Shown here: piece after piece, positions 45,930-54,183 of the stretch
How positions within the stretch are numbered: the stretch's first letter is position 1
Layout of the letters: each line of letters opens with the position of its first letter
Assembly: GCF_007859635.1 (NCBI RefSeq)
Contig: NZ_CP042306.1
Span: forward strand, 1,798,001-1,862,000
Length of the DNA stretch: 64,000 bases
Direction of reading: 5' to 3'
DNA from: Sphingomonas panacisoli
GTDB lineage: Bacteria; Pseudomonadota; Alphaproteobacteria; Sphingomonadales; Sphingomonadaceae
Notes under the pieces: model-generated
Database searches by the model: none
What the model saw: the letters and a program-made list of their open reading frames with translations, nothing else
What the model was told of the DNA's origin: nothing
Position numbers and translations under genes: made by a program

Positions 45930-46486
45930 GCCGTCCCGGTTTCCGGCGCGAGCAGGCGCGGGTCGATCCCGGCGCTGGCGAACCCCGCCCCCCAGCGATC
46001 GTCGGCGGCGGTGTCGTAGATCAGCCCTTCGTCCGCCGTGACGTTGAACCAGCCGTGGCGCAGCATCTCGCCGTCCAGCTGCCCCGCGCCCCATCCGGCA
46101 TAGCCCAATGCGACGATCCACCGTTCCGGCCCCGTCCCGTCGGCGATCGCGCGCAGCACGTCGACCGTCCCCGACAGCGACCAGCGCCCCGCCACCTCGA
46201 TCGTATCCTGCCCGCCCCAATCGGTCGAATGGATCACGAACCCGCGCCGCGGATCGACCGGGCCGCCGAAATGCACCGGCGCGTCGGGTGCGGCGCCATG
46301 CTCGATCTCGAACTGGTCGAGTACGTCGTGCAGCCCCAGCCCGTCGATCTCGGCACCAATGCCGATACCGATCGCGCCCTCTTCGTCATGCCCGCACATC
46401 GCGATCACCGCTTGCTCGAAACGCGGATCGCCGATCCCGGGCATCGCGAGCAAAAACTGTCCGACCAGAAAACGCGCCGACTCCAT
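45926..46486 (-). CDS. YqgE/AlgH family protein
   Basis: 186 residues from ATG 46486 (MESARFLVGQFLLAMPGIGDPRF); a GTG three codons upstream is also in frame. FLVGQFLLAMPGIGDPRFEQAVI and CGHDEEGAIGIGI are the family start, followed by HFGGPVDPRRGFVIHSTDW and IVALGYAGWGAGQLDGEML. AlgH is widely conserved; in Pseudomonas it was linked to alginate control, but the biochemical role is unsettled. Coupled to the GNAT gene. The peroxiredoxin gene lies divergently upstream. Confidence 0.9.
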   Translation of the reverse strand: MESARFLVGQFLLAMPGIGDPRFEQAVIAMCGHDEEGAIGIGIGAEIDGLGLHDVLDQFEIEHGAAPDAPVHFGGPVDPRRGFVIHSTDWGGQDTIEVAGRWSLSGTVDVLRAIADGTGPERWIVALGYAGWGAGQLDGEMLRHGWFNVTADEGLIYDTAADDRWGAGFASAGIDPRLLAPETGTA

Positions 46487-46581
46487 GGCGAACACATTAG
46501 GCCCACCGTCACCCGTTCGTCACCGCTTGAAATTACCGACAGGAATGCCAAGTGCGCTGCGACACCAAAGGAGAACACGAC

Positions 46582-47064
46582 ATGACCGTTTCCGTCGGCG
46601 ACAAATTGCCCTCGACCACCATCGTCAAGGCGACCGAGGCCGGTCCCGAAGCGGTCAGCTCCGACGAGTTCTTCGCCGGCCGCAAGGTCGCGCTCGTAGC
46701 GGTTCCCGGTGCGTTCACGCCGACCTGCTCGGCGCGCCACCTGCCCGGCTTCCTCGACAAGGCCGACGAGTTGAAGGCGAAGGGCGTCGACGAAATCGCG
46801 TTCACGTCGGTCAACGACGCGTTCGTCATGGGCGCCTGGAGCAAGGCGAACGACGCGGCCGGCAAGGTCACGATGCTGGCCGACGGTAACGGCGATTTCG
46901 CCAAGGCGGTCGGGCTGACGATGGACGGCAGCAAGTTCGGCATGGGCGAGCGCAGCCAGCGTTACTCGATGATCGTCGATGACGGCGTCGTGACCGAACT
47001 CAATGTCGAAGGGCCCGGCGAGTTCAAGGTGAGTTCCGCCGAACACCTGCTCGACCAACTCTGA
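46582..47064 (+). CDS. Peroxiredoxin (Prx5-type)
   Basis: 160 residues, ATG behind AAAGGAGAA. The peroxidatic centre PGAFTPTCSARHLPGF, with the TxxC motif (Cys about residue 49), defines the atypical 2-Cys/1-Cys Prx5 group. FTSVNDAFVMGAWSK and RSQRYSMIVDDGVV follow. It reduces hydrogen peroxide and organic peroxides in the cytosol. Usually paired with glutaredoxin or thioredoxin, none of which is next to it. Divergent from algH. Confidence 0.93.
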   Translation: MTVSVGDKLPSTTIVKATEAGPEAVSSDEFFAGRKVALVAVPGAFTPTCSARHLPGFLDKADELKAKGVDEIAFTSVNDAFVMGAWSKANDAAGKVTMLADGNGDFAKAVGLTMDGSKFGMGERSQRYSMIVDDGVVTELNVEGPGEFKVSSAEHLLDQL

Positions 47065-47164
47065 TTCGTCGCGCATCCGAAACAAAAGACTCGGCTACGG
47101 GAACGCTTGGTGTAATCCTCGCGTTCTCGTGGCCGTAAATCGTTTCACTGTCGGAGATAGTAAG

Positions 47165-47611
47165 ATGCCCGATGCGAAAAAGCCGACCGCCCCTGTGAAG
47201 GCGGCGACCGCACCGAAGAAACCCGCCGCCAGCAAGCACTGGATCGACGCCGAAAAGCTGCTAGCCCGCGCGCAGAAAGAGGCAACCGTTCTCCTAGAAC
47301 GCGCACAAAAAGAGGGCGGCAAGCTGCTCGACAAGGCGCAAAAGGAAGCCGGCGTCCTGCTGACCAAGGCGCAGGGCGCGATCAGCGACGGCGCCAGCAA
47401 GGCCGTGAAAGCGGCGAAGGACAATCCCAAGGTCGCAGCCGGCATCGCGGCCGGCGCGGCGGCGACGATCGCCGGGGGCGCCTATGCCGCGACCAAGCTG
47501 AAATCGAAGGCCGCGGCCAAGCCGAAGGCGGCGGCCGCCAAGCCCGCGGCGCGCAAGCCCGCCGCCCGCAAACCTGCGGCGCGCAAGCCCGTGCCTGCCA
47601 AGAAGTCGTAA
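47165..47611 (+). CDS. Alanine/lysine-rich protein with 11-residue repeats and H1-like tail
   Basis: 148 residues from ATG 47165 (GGAG ahead, good spacing); an in-frame GTG 12 codons upstream lacks one. Residues 32-72 contain four exact hendecads starting with LL: LLARAQKEATV, LLERAQKEGGK, LLDKAQKEAGV, LLTKAQ. This gives a right-handed coiled coil or amphipathic helix. A glycine-zipper-like segment follows (NPKVAAGIAAGAAATIAGGAYAA). The tail KPKAAAAKPAARKPAARKPAARKP resembles histone H1 and the C-terminus of PhaF-type phasins, which bind DNA. Possible nucleoid or storage-granule linked protein. Unassigned. Confidence 0.7.
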   Translation: MPDAKKPTAPVKAATAPKKPAASKHWIDAEKLLARAQKEATVLLERAQKEGGKLLDKAQKEAGVLLTKAQGAISDGASKAVKAAKDNPKVAAGIAAGAAATIAGGAYAATKLKSKAAAKPKAAAAKPAARKPAARKPAARKPVPAKKS

Positions 47612-47656
47612 CGCCCCCGACTTGCCAGCGTCATCCCTGTGCTTTAGCCGCAGGAG

Positions 47657-49093
47657 ATGACGCAGGCTTCCGATATCGTCGCCGAACTCGATCGGCTCTA
47701 CACCGCCTCGGTCCACCGCCTCCAACAGGCCCTGACCGCTTACCTTTCCAATGGCACCACGCCCGATCCCGCCGCGCGGAGCGACGGGTCGTTCGCCTAT
47801 CCCGAGATCCGACTGACCTATCGCGGCGATGCCGACCGCCCTGCCCCGTTGCGCTCGTTCGGGCGACTGAGCGAGGCGGGCGACTATCGCATCAGCGTGA
47901 CCAAGCCGGCGATCTTCGCCGACTATCTGACCGATCAGCTCACGTTGTTGATGGAGGATTACGACGTCACGGTGGAGGCCGTGCCGGGGCGCCAGGAAAT
48001 CCCGTTCCCGTACGTGCTCGATCCCGGCCATGCGATGAGCCTGGACGAAGTGTCGGCGCTCGAACTTGCGCGCTGGTTCCCGGCGACCGAATTGGCGCAT
48101 ATCGGCGACGAGATCGCCGACGGTCTGCCGACGCCCAACGAAGCGCGGCCGCTGGCGCTGTTCGACGGATTGCGCACCGATTTCAGCCTGGCGCGGCTGC
48201 GGCACTACACCGGCACGCCGCCGGAGCATGTGCAGCGCTACGTGCTGTTCACCAACTATCACCGCTACGTCGACGAGTTCGTCCGCTGGGCGTTCGGACA
48301 GCTCGGCGAGGGGTCGCGCTTCACCGCGGTGTCCGGCGCTGGCGGCGTACTGCTGCGGGCGGGCGATGACGTCGAGGCGGCGATGGCGGACACCGGCGCG
48401 TGGCGACGGCACCAGATGCCGGCCTATCACCTGATGGCCGACGACCACACCGGCATAACGCTGGTGAACATCGGCGTAGGCCCGTCGAACGCGAAGACGA
48501 TCTGCGATCACCTCGCGGTATTGCGCCCCGAGGCATGGCTGATGATCGGGCATTGCGGCGGCTTGCGGCCGAGCCAGCGGATCGGCGACTATGTTCTCGC
48601 CCACGCTTATCTCCGCGACGACCACGTGCTCGACGATGTCCTGCCGCCCGAAATTCCCGTCCCGGCGATCGCCGAAGTCCAGGTCGCGATGGCCCGCGCG
48701 GCGGAAAAGATCAGCGGCCAGTCGGGCGAGGAGTTGAAGCGGCGCCTGCGCACCGGGACGATCGTCACCACCGACGATCGCAATTGGGAACTGCGCTACA
48801 CGCAATCGGCGCTGCGCTTCTCGCTCAGCCGCGCGGTCGGCATCGACATGGAGTCGGCGACGATCGCCGCCCAAGGCTATCGCTTCCGCGTACCCTACGG
48901 GACGTTGCTCTGCGTCTCGGACAAGCCGCTGCACGGGGAGTTGAAGCTGCCCGGTCAGGCCAACCGCTTCTACGAACGCGCGATCGCCGAACACATGCAG
49001 ATCGGCATCCAGACCTGCGAGGAATTGCGGCTCGAGGGCGCCAAACTCCACAGCCGCAAGCTGCGCGCGTTCAACGAGCCGCCGTTCCGCTGA
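47657..49093 (+). CDS. amn: AMP nucleosidase
   Basis: 478 residues. The protein hydrolyses AMP to adenine and ribose 5-phosphate. The N-terminal AMP-nucleosidase domain (DIVAELDRLYTASVHRLQQAL, YRISVTKPAIFADYLTDQL) is followed by the phosphorylase-like catalytic domain with IGVGPSNAKTICDHLAVLRPEAWLMIGHCGG, TVTTDDRNWE-like IVTTDDRNWELRYTQSALRF and DMESATIAAQGYRFRVPYG. Length matches the bacterial enzyme. Its neighbours on both sides are Lys/Ala-rich proteins. Confidence 0.95.
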   Translation: MTQASDIVAELDRLYTASVHRLQQALTAYLSNGTTPDPAARSDGSFAYPEIRLTYRGDADRPAPLRSFGRLSEAGDYRISVTKPAIFADYLTDQLTLLMEDYDVTVEAVPGRQEIPFPYVLDPGHAMSLDEVSALELARWFPATELAHIGDEIADGLPTPNEARPLALFDGLRTDFSLARLRHYTGTPPEHVQRYVLFTNYHRYVDEFVRWAFGQLGEGSRFTAVSGAGGVLLRAGDDVEAAMADTGAWRRHQMPAYHLMADDHTGITLVNIGVGPSNAKTICDHLAVLRPEAWLMIGHCGGLRPSQRIGDYVLAHAYLRDDHVLDDVLPPEIPVPAIAEVQVAMARAAEKISGQSGEELKRRLRTGTIVTTDDRNWELRYTQSALRFSLSRAVGIDMESATIAAQGYRFRVPYGTLLCVSDKPLHGELKLPGQANRFYERAIAEHMQIGIQTCEELRLEGAKLHSRKLRAFNEPPFR

Positions 49094-49168
49094 GCGCGTA
49101 AGGGGCGATCACGGCAACGGAACGATCTGTTATGCGTTGAGAATCGGGACGCAAACAGGGAATCCGCG

Positions 49169-49870
49169 ATGGCCACCACTCCGAAGAAGACGGGTACGAC
49201 CAAGCCCAAGACCGCGACGAAGCCGGCAGCCGACGCGACGCCGAAGCCTGCGACGAAGGCACCGGCCAAGCCGAAGGCGGCGACGAAGCCGGTCGCGAAG
49301 GCCGCTGGCGCCGCCGCGGCGACCACGCCGAAGCCGAAGGCTGCGCCCAAGGCAACGGCTGCTCCCAAGGCCAAGGCGGTCGCGAAGCCCGCCGCTGCCG
49401 CCAAATCCACGGCGCCGAAAACGACCGCTACGCCGAAACCTGCGGCAAAACCGAAAACGGCCGCCAAGCCGAAGGCCACCGCAAAGCCGAAGACTGCCGC
49501 CGAAGCGAAGCCTGCGGCGGCAGCGAAGACGGCCGATGCTCCCAAGGCTGCGGCAAAGCCCAAGGCAGTAGCGAAGCCGAAGGCGGCCGCGAAGCCCAAG
49601 GCCGCTGCCAAACCGAAAGCCGCCGCGAAGCCGAAGGCCACTGCCAAGCCGAAGGCCACTGCCAAGCCGACCGCTACCGCTACGCCCAAGGTAGCAGCCA
49701 AGGCGGACGCGCCGGCGATATCGGTCGCGGCCGAACCGACGCCGGCTCCCGCTCCTACGCCCGCGCCAGCCCCCGCTCCTGCCCCGGCCCCTACGCCCGC
49801 GGCGGCAAAGCACGAACCCGCCCCCCGCAAACGCGGTTTCTTCGCGCGGCTGTTCGGCGGCGGTAACTGA
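49169..49870 (+). CDS. Lysine/alanine/proline-rich H1-like protein with C-terminal GFFARLFG motif
   Basis: 233 residues. Nearly the whole protein is built from KPKAA, KPKAT and KPAAK units, with a late (PAPAPTPAPAPAPA) stretch, then a tail RKRGFFARLFGGGN. The lysine-rich part should be disordered and bind nucleic acid or polyphosphate, as described for bacterial H1-like proteins. The last 14 residues look like a short amphipathic helix with basic and aromatic residues, which could touch membranes or a partner. Function unknown. Amn lies just upstream on the same strand. Confidence 0.7.
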   Translation: MATTPKKTGTTKPKTATKPAADATPKPATKAPAKPKAATKPVAKAAGAAAATTPKPKAAPKATAAPKAKAVAKPAAAAKSTAPKTTATPKPAAKPKTAAKPKATAKPKTAAEAKPAAAAKTADAPKAAAKPKAVAKPKAAAKPKAAAKPKAAAKPKATAKPKATAKPTATATPKVAAKADAPAISVAAEPTPAPAPTPAPAPAPAPAPTPAAAKHEPAPRKRGFFARLFGGGN

Positions 49871-49872
49871 AA

Positions 49873-49898
49873 CGACGCCGGGGTCAGTCCCGGCGTCG
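49873..49898. terminator. Hairpin between convergent genes, candidate bidirectional terminator
   Basis: CGACGCCGGG (49873-49882) and CCCGGCGTCG (49889-49898) pair perfectly over a 6-nt loop. It lies in the 35-base gap between the H1-like gene and the SIMPL gene. No T-tract. Confidence 0.6.
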
Positions 49899-49905
49899 CC
49901 CTACA

Positions 49906-50604
49906 TCATTTCTTGCCGTCGAGGCGGAACGTCACGGTCACCGCGACGTCGATGGGCACGGTGTCGCCGCGCGATGGCTCGAACATGTTCTTGGGGCCAC
50001 GCGCCGCCATCGACATGCCGAAGGTGAACAGCGTCCCTAGATCGCCGCGCTCGCTGACGCTGACCACCGTCGCGGTCGAATAACCGAGCGAGTCGGCGTA
50101 ATTCTGCGCGTCGAGCTTGGCCTTGGCGATAGCGTCGCGTTTGGCGGCGCGGCTTGCGGCGGCCGTATCGCTGATCGAGCTGGCCGGCGGCTGGTCGGCG
50201 CTCGCGCCGTCGGTCTTGCCGACGATCTCCTGCGCCGACGTGATCGCGGCACGCGTTGGCGCCTGGACCGAAAAGCTTTCCGAGGCGCTCGGCTTTTCGT
50301 CCGACTTGCCGTCGCTCGATGTGTCGAACGACTCGAGCTTGACCGGTGCGGTCTTCACCGCGCCCGGTTCCTCGGGCACCAAGGTCACGCCTGCCGCGGA
50401 CAGTTGCTGCAGCAACGCCGCCTTCTTCTTCGCGACCGCCGCCTTCGCCTTGTCGTCGCTATCGCCCGTCGCGGTGAGTTCGATCGCGAGCACGAACTTC
50501 GTCGCGGGCGTATCGACGTGCCCGACCGCGACGACCTCTACCGTCACCGGCGCGTTCGCCGGCCCCGCCAGCGCGAGCGCCAGCCATAAAGGTGCCATTA
50601 CCAT
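49906..50604 (-). CDS. SIMPL domain protein (DUF541), secreted
   Basis: 232 residues from ATG 50604; ATG 50598 is an alternative that overlaps the upstream stop as TAATG. A signal peptide (WLALALAGPANA) leads to the SIMPL fold: VTVEVVAVGHVDTPATKFVLAIELTATG, KKAALLQQLSAAGV, and KRDAIAKAKLDAQNYADSLGY near the C-terminus. A Ser/Asp/Lys-rich insert (FDTSSDGKSDEKPSASES) is present. SIMPL proteins are envelope proteins of unknown role. The gene is coupled to the M2 peptidase upstream. Confidence 0.87.
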   Translation of the reverse strand: MVMAPLWLALALAGPANAPVTVEVVAVGHVDTPATKFVLAIELTATGDSDDKAKAAVAKKKAALLQQLSAAGVTLVPEEPGAVKTAPVKLESFDTSSDGKSDEKPSASESFSVQAPTRAAITSAQEIVGKTDGASADQPPASSISDTAAASRAAKRDAIAKAKLDAQNYADSLGYSTATVVSVSERGDLGTLFTFGMSMAARGPKNMFEPSRGDTVPIDVAVTVTFRLDGKK

Positions 50605-52424
50605 CCGCTCGGTTTCCCCTTATTCTGTTGATCCAGCCATTTCTTCAGCGGCGCGAAATAGTCGACCAGCGCCTGGCCCGAAATCTCGCGCGTGCCGGTG
50701 AACGCCTGGAGCGCGTCGGGCCACGGCTTCGATTGACCCATCTCCAACATCTTCTGAAGATTCGCGCCTACCTGCTTGTTTCCATAGAAGGAACAGCGGT
50801 GCAGTGGCCCCGTCCACCCAGCCTGCTTGCACGCCGCCTGGTAGAATTGGAACTGCAACACGCGCGCCAGGAAATAGCGGACGTACGATACGCTGGCGGC
50901 GACGTGGTATTTCGCCCCGGCATCGAACCGCGTGCCATCGCGCGCGACCGGCGGCTTGATCCCCTGATATTGCAGGCGGAGCGCGTCCCACGAGCTCTGA
51001 TAACTGTCCGGCTTGATCGCGCCGCTGTACACGCCCCAGCGCCACTTATCGACCATCAGCCCGAACGGCAGGAACGCGACCTTGTCCATCGCCTGGCGGA
51101 GCAGCAGGCCGGTGTCTTTGTCGGCGCTTGGCACGCGCGATTGGTCGAGCAGGCCGATCTTCACCAGATAGTCGGGCGTGATCGACAGCGCGATGAAATC
51201 GCCGATCGCCTCATGGAACCCGTCATTGGCGCCGTTTTCGTACAGGAACGGCTGGTTCATGTACGCGCGCTGGTAATAATTATGCCCGAGTTCGTGGTGG
51301 ATCGTCACGAAATCGTCGGCATTGACCTTGGTGCACATCTTGATGCGCAAGTCGGTCTTGTTGTCGATGTCCCACGCCGAGGCGTGGCACACGACGTCGC
51401 GATCGGCCGGCTTGGTAATCTGCGACCGCGTCCAGAACGTATCGGGCAGCGGCGCAAACCCCAGCGACGAGTAGAAGCCCTCCCCAGCCCTGACCATCTT
51501 GACCGGATCATAGCCCTTGGCGGTCAGCAACGCGGCCGTATCGTATCCGATATCGCCAACGCCCTTCGGCGCGACGATATCGTAGATGTTGCCCCATTCC
51601 TGCGCCCACATATTGCCGAGCAAGTCGCTGCGGATCGGCCCGGTCTTGGGCTGGACCGCATCGCCATACTTCTCGTTGAGCTTCCAGCGGACGTAAGTGT
51701 GGAGCGATTTGTAGAGCGGTTCGACCTGCTTCCACAGCCGGTCGGTCATCGCCGCGAACTGTTCGGGCGTCATGTCGTAGCCCGACCGCCACATCGCACC
51801 GACGTCCTGGTAGCCGAGTTCCTTCGCGCCTTCATTCGAAATGTCGATCATTCGCGCGAAATCGGCCTTGGACGAGGCACCGACATTGTCGTTCCAGCTC
51901 GTCCACATCTCCTGCAGCTTGGCCGGATCGCGGGTCGAACCCATCGCCGCTTCGATGTCGGAGCCGTTGATCGGCTTACCGTCGAGCATGCCCTTGCCCT
52001 TGCCGTAATCGGACTGGAGCTTGGTCGCGATCTGCGACAGCGTATCGGCCGCACCCGGGCGCGACGGCGCGGGCAGCGATACGCCGTTGCGCAAGATGTC
52101 GAGCTTGCGCTTGGTGTCGGGCGACAGGCCCGCAACCTTCTGATATTTAGCCGCTTCGCTGGCATATTTGACACCTAGCAAGGTCAGCCGCGCCCCGACT
52201 TGTGCGGCCAGCGCGTCGGTGTCGTCGGTGATGTAGGTGGCGTTGATCCAGCCGACGCGATTGCCATCCACCGATGCCTCGGCCAGCGTCTTTTCGGCTT
52301 CGGCGACGAACTTGTCGGCATCGGCGGCGGTGGCTGCGCTTTCGGCGGGTGTCCCGGCGAGCGCGATCGCGCCCGATAGGACCGTTGCCAGCGCAAGGCC
52401 CGAAGCCACTGCGGTACGGATCAT
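50598..52424 (-). CDS. M2 family metallopeptidase (angiotensin-converting-enzyme-like), secreted
   Basis: 608 residues with a signal peptide ending at IALAG. The M2 zinc site HHELGHNYYQRAY near residue 375 is followed 24 residues on by NDGFHEAIGDF with the third ligand. NMWAQEWGNIYDIV and FYSSLGFAPLPDTFW are family segments. It is a dipeptidyl carboxypeptidase of the periplasm or surface, substrates unknown. It overlaps the downstream SIMPL gene by a few bases. Length is normal for bacterial homologues. Confidence 0.95.
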   Translation of the reverse strand: MIRTAVASGLALATVLSGAIALAGTPAESAATAADADKFVAEAEKTLAEASVDGNRVGWINATYITDDTDALAAQVGARLTLLGVKYASEAAKYQKVAGLSPDTKRKLDILRNGVSLPAPSRPGAADTLSQIATKLQSDYGKGKGMLDGKPINGSDIEAAMGSTRDPAKLQEMWTSWNDNVGASSKADFARMIDISNEGAKELGYQDVGAMWRSGYDMTPEQFAAMTDRLWKQVEPLYKSLHTYVRWKLNEKYGDAVQPKTGPIRSDLLGNMWAQEWGNIYDIVAPKGVGDIGYDTAALLTAKGYDPVKMVRAGEGFYSSLGFAPLPDTFWTRSQITKPADRDVVCHASAWDIDNKTDLRIKMCTKVNADDFVTIHHELGHNYYQRAYMNQPFLYENGANDGFHEAIGDFIALSITPDYLVKIGLLDQSRVPSADKDTGLLLRQAMDKVAFLPFGLMVDKWRWGVYSGAIKPDSYQSSWDALRLQYQGIKPPVARDGTRFDAGAKYHVAASVSYVRYFLARVLQFQFYQAACKQAGWTGPLHRCSFYGNKQVGANLQKMLEMGQSKPWPDALQAFTGTREISGQALVDYFAPLKKWLDQQNKGKPSGW

Positions 52425-52476
52425 GTCACGACTCCCCTAAATTCCGGCGCGACACTGATGCGCCGCCGGTTGGCGG

Positions 52477-53238
52477 TCAAGCGGCGAGGAAGCTGGCGAT
52501 GGCCTGGCCGAGTTCGGGCTTGATCACCGCGCTCATGTGGTTGCCCGGTACCTCGACATAGCGCGCGTCGGGCAGCGCATCGGCGAGCGCCGCCGCGCTG
52601 CCGTTATCGTGGTCGTCTACGCCGTTGATGCAGACGCTCGGCGCGTCGAACCGCTCGATTTCCGCGAGCGGCGTGCTGACGAACGTATCGATAATGCCGA
52701 GCAATGCGATCGGATCGCCCTTGGTCGTCTTCAGAAACGCCTCGGCGAACCATTCGGGACTGCCCTGCTTATGCTGGCCCAAATTGGTCAGGATATTGCG
52801 GAAATGCCCGGCGCGGCGGTCGGTATTGGTCAGGCCTTCCAGCCCCATGCCGGAGAATATCACCCGCCGCGGCGCCGCACCGGTCGCCAGCATCCGACAC
52901 GTCGTCCGCGCGCCGAGCGAATAGCCGCCGAGATCGTAGTCGGTAAGCCCGAGATGCGCGATCAGCGCGTGGCCGTCCTTGGCCAGCGCATCGGGCGGAT
53001 AGGCCGACGCGGCATGCGGCTTCGCGCTCGATCCGTGCGCGCGCAAGTCTGGCATGATCACGCGAAAGCCCTGCGCGGCCACCGCCGCTGCATGGCCGTA
53101 GCGGATCCAGTTCGTTTCTGCGTCGGAGAAATAGCCATGGATCAGGACAACCGCGCGCCCCTCGCCCATCTCCCGCCACGCCAGCCGCTCGCCGTCGAAG
53201 CTGTCGAAAAACTGCGGTTCAATCGGGGAGCTTGCCAC
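52477..53238 (-). CDS. Alpha/beta hydrolase
   Basis: 253 residues from GTG 53238. Canonical fold: AVVLIHGYFSDAETNW (oxyanion HG), VIMPDLRAHGSS, GGYSLGARTTC (nucleophile Ser in GxSxG), and a late acid/His region with NHMSAVIKPE. Substrate not recognisable. It overlaps the end of the GFA gene upstream by 20 bases, so both are probably expressed together. No signal peptide, hence cytosolic. Confidence 0.88.
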   Translation of the reverse strand: MASSPIEPQFFDSFDGERLAWREMGEGRAVVLIHGYFSDAETNWIRYGHAAAVAAQGFRVIMPDLRAHGSSAKPHAASAYPPDALAKDGHALIAHLGLTDYDLGGYSLGARTTCRMLATGAAPRRVIFSGMGLEGLTNTDRRAGHFRNILTNLGQHKQGSPEWFAEAFLKTTKGDPIALLGIIDTFVSTPLAEIERFDAPSVCINGVDDHDNGSAAALADALPDARYVEVPGNHMSAVIKPELGQAIASFLAA

Positions 53239-53662
53239 AGGCGGCGATCCATTTTGCGGTGATGGTTGGATTTTCGTCGGTGCGATATTCGGGGAGACCG
53301 TGCAACTCCATCCATGCGTCGTTACGGCTTTCGACGCCCGAATGGTCGACCGGATGGAAGCGCGAGGGGTCGTCGAAACTGCCGACGGTCAGGTCCATGC
53401 CGTCCGACCCGTCGCCTTCGTAGGTCAGCGGCGTGCCGCAGGCCGAGCAGAACCCCCTCTCGGCGATCGGCGACGACCGATAGCGGTCGGGTTCGTGCAC
53501 CCACCGCACGCCCGCGCGTTCTACCTGCTTCAGCGCCGCCGCAAACCCACCGGTCGCGCGTTGGCACATCCGGCAATGGCAGAGATAGGCGTCCTGATCA
53601 TCGACATCGACCGCATAGCGGATGCGGCCGCATTGGCATCCGCCGGTCATCGTCTCGGTCAT
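53219..53662 (-). CDS. GFA family (glutathione-dependent formaldehyde-activating-like) protein
   Basis: 147 residues. The zinc-binding cysteines are CQCGRIRY near the start, CHCRMCQRATGG, and FCSACGTPLTY, a full set for the GFA fold. Members include S-hydroxymethylglutathione synthases and many carbon-sulfur lyase-like proteins of unknown function. The body has MDLTVGSFDDPSRFHP and PEYRTDENPT. It precedes the alpha/beta hydrolase with overlap. Divergent from the marR gene over a 68-base gap that carries an operator-like repeat. Confidence 0.9.
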   Translation of the reverse strand: MTETMTGGCQCGRIRYAVDVDDQDAYLCHCRMCQRATGGFAAALKQVERAGVRWVHEPDRYRSSPIAERGFCSACGTPLTYEGDGSDGMDLTVGSFDDPSRFHPVDHSGVESRNDAWMELHGLPEYRTDENPTITAKWIAACGKLPD

Positions 53663-53698
53663 CGCCGCCTCCCAAAAAAAGTTTCGAATTAAGACTAG

Positions 53699-53722
53699 AT
53701 TATATAAGTAGGCTTATTATAT
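53699..53722. promoter_or_regulatory. AT-rich imperfect inverted repeat ahead of marR, candidate operator
   Basis: ATTATATAAG and CTTATTATAT flank a TAGG centre; seven of ten positions pair, with ATAAG/CTTAT (53704-53717) as the core. It starts 32 bases ahead of the marR ATG, in a notably AT-rich gap shared with the divergent GFA gene. MarR-type repressors bind such sites near their own promoters, so autoregulation of marR-emrAB is likely. Confidence 0.5.
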
Positions 53723-53730
53723 GCGCCGTC

Positions 53731-54183
53731 ATGAGCGACTCTCTCGGATTCCTGATTAGCGATGTTTCGCGCCTGATGCGCCGCCGTTTCGACGAGCGGG
53801 CGCGTCAGGTCGGCGCGACGCGCGCGCAATGGCGCACCCTCACCACTCTCAGCCGCAACGAAGGCATCAACCAGGGCGCGTTGGCCGATCTGCTCGAAGT
53901 CGAGCCGATTACATTGTGTCGGATGATCGACCGGCTCGAGGAGTCCGCCCTTGTCGAACGCCGCCGCGATCCTGCCGATCGTCGCGCCTGGCAGTTGTTC
54001 CTGACCGACAAGTCGAAGCCGATCCTCGACGATCTGCGTGCGCTGGCCGACGACCTGTTCGACCAGATGTTGCTGGGCATGGACGAGCAATCTCGCGACG
54101 CGCTGGTCAGCGCGCTCGACCTTATCCGCGCGAACCTGATCGCGCTCCCCACCTCCCGTACGACCGAGGCCGCCAATGGCTGA
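53731..54183 (+). CDS. MarR family transcriptional regulator
   Basis: 150 residues. Winged-helix core QWRTLTTLSRNEGINQGALADLLEVEPITLCRMIDRLEESALVERRRDPADRRAWQLFLTDK, with the conserved wing motif D-x-R. It ends in helices for dimerisation. As first gene before an EmrA/EmrB pair it probably represses the efflux operon and is released by the exported compounds. The stop overlaps the next start by eight bases. Confidence 0.93.
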   Translation: MSDSLGFLISDVSRLMRRRFDERARQVGATRAQWRTLTTLSRNEGINQGALADLLEVEPITLCRMIDRLEESALVERRRDPADRRAWQLFLTDKSKPILDDLRALADDLFDQMLLGMDEQSRDALVSALDLIRANLIALPTSRTTEAANG

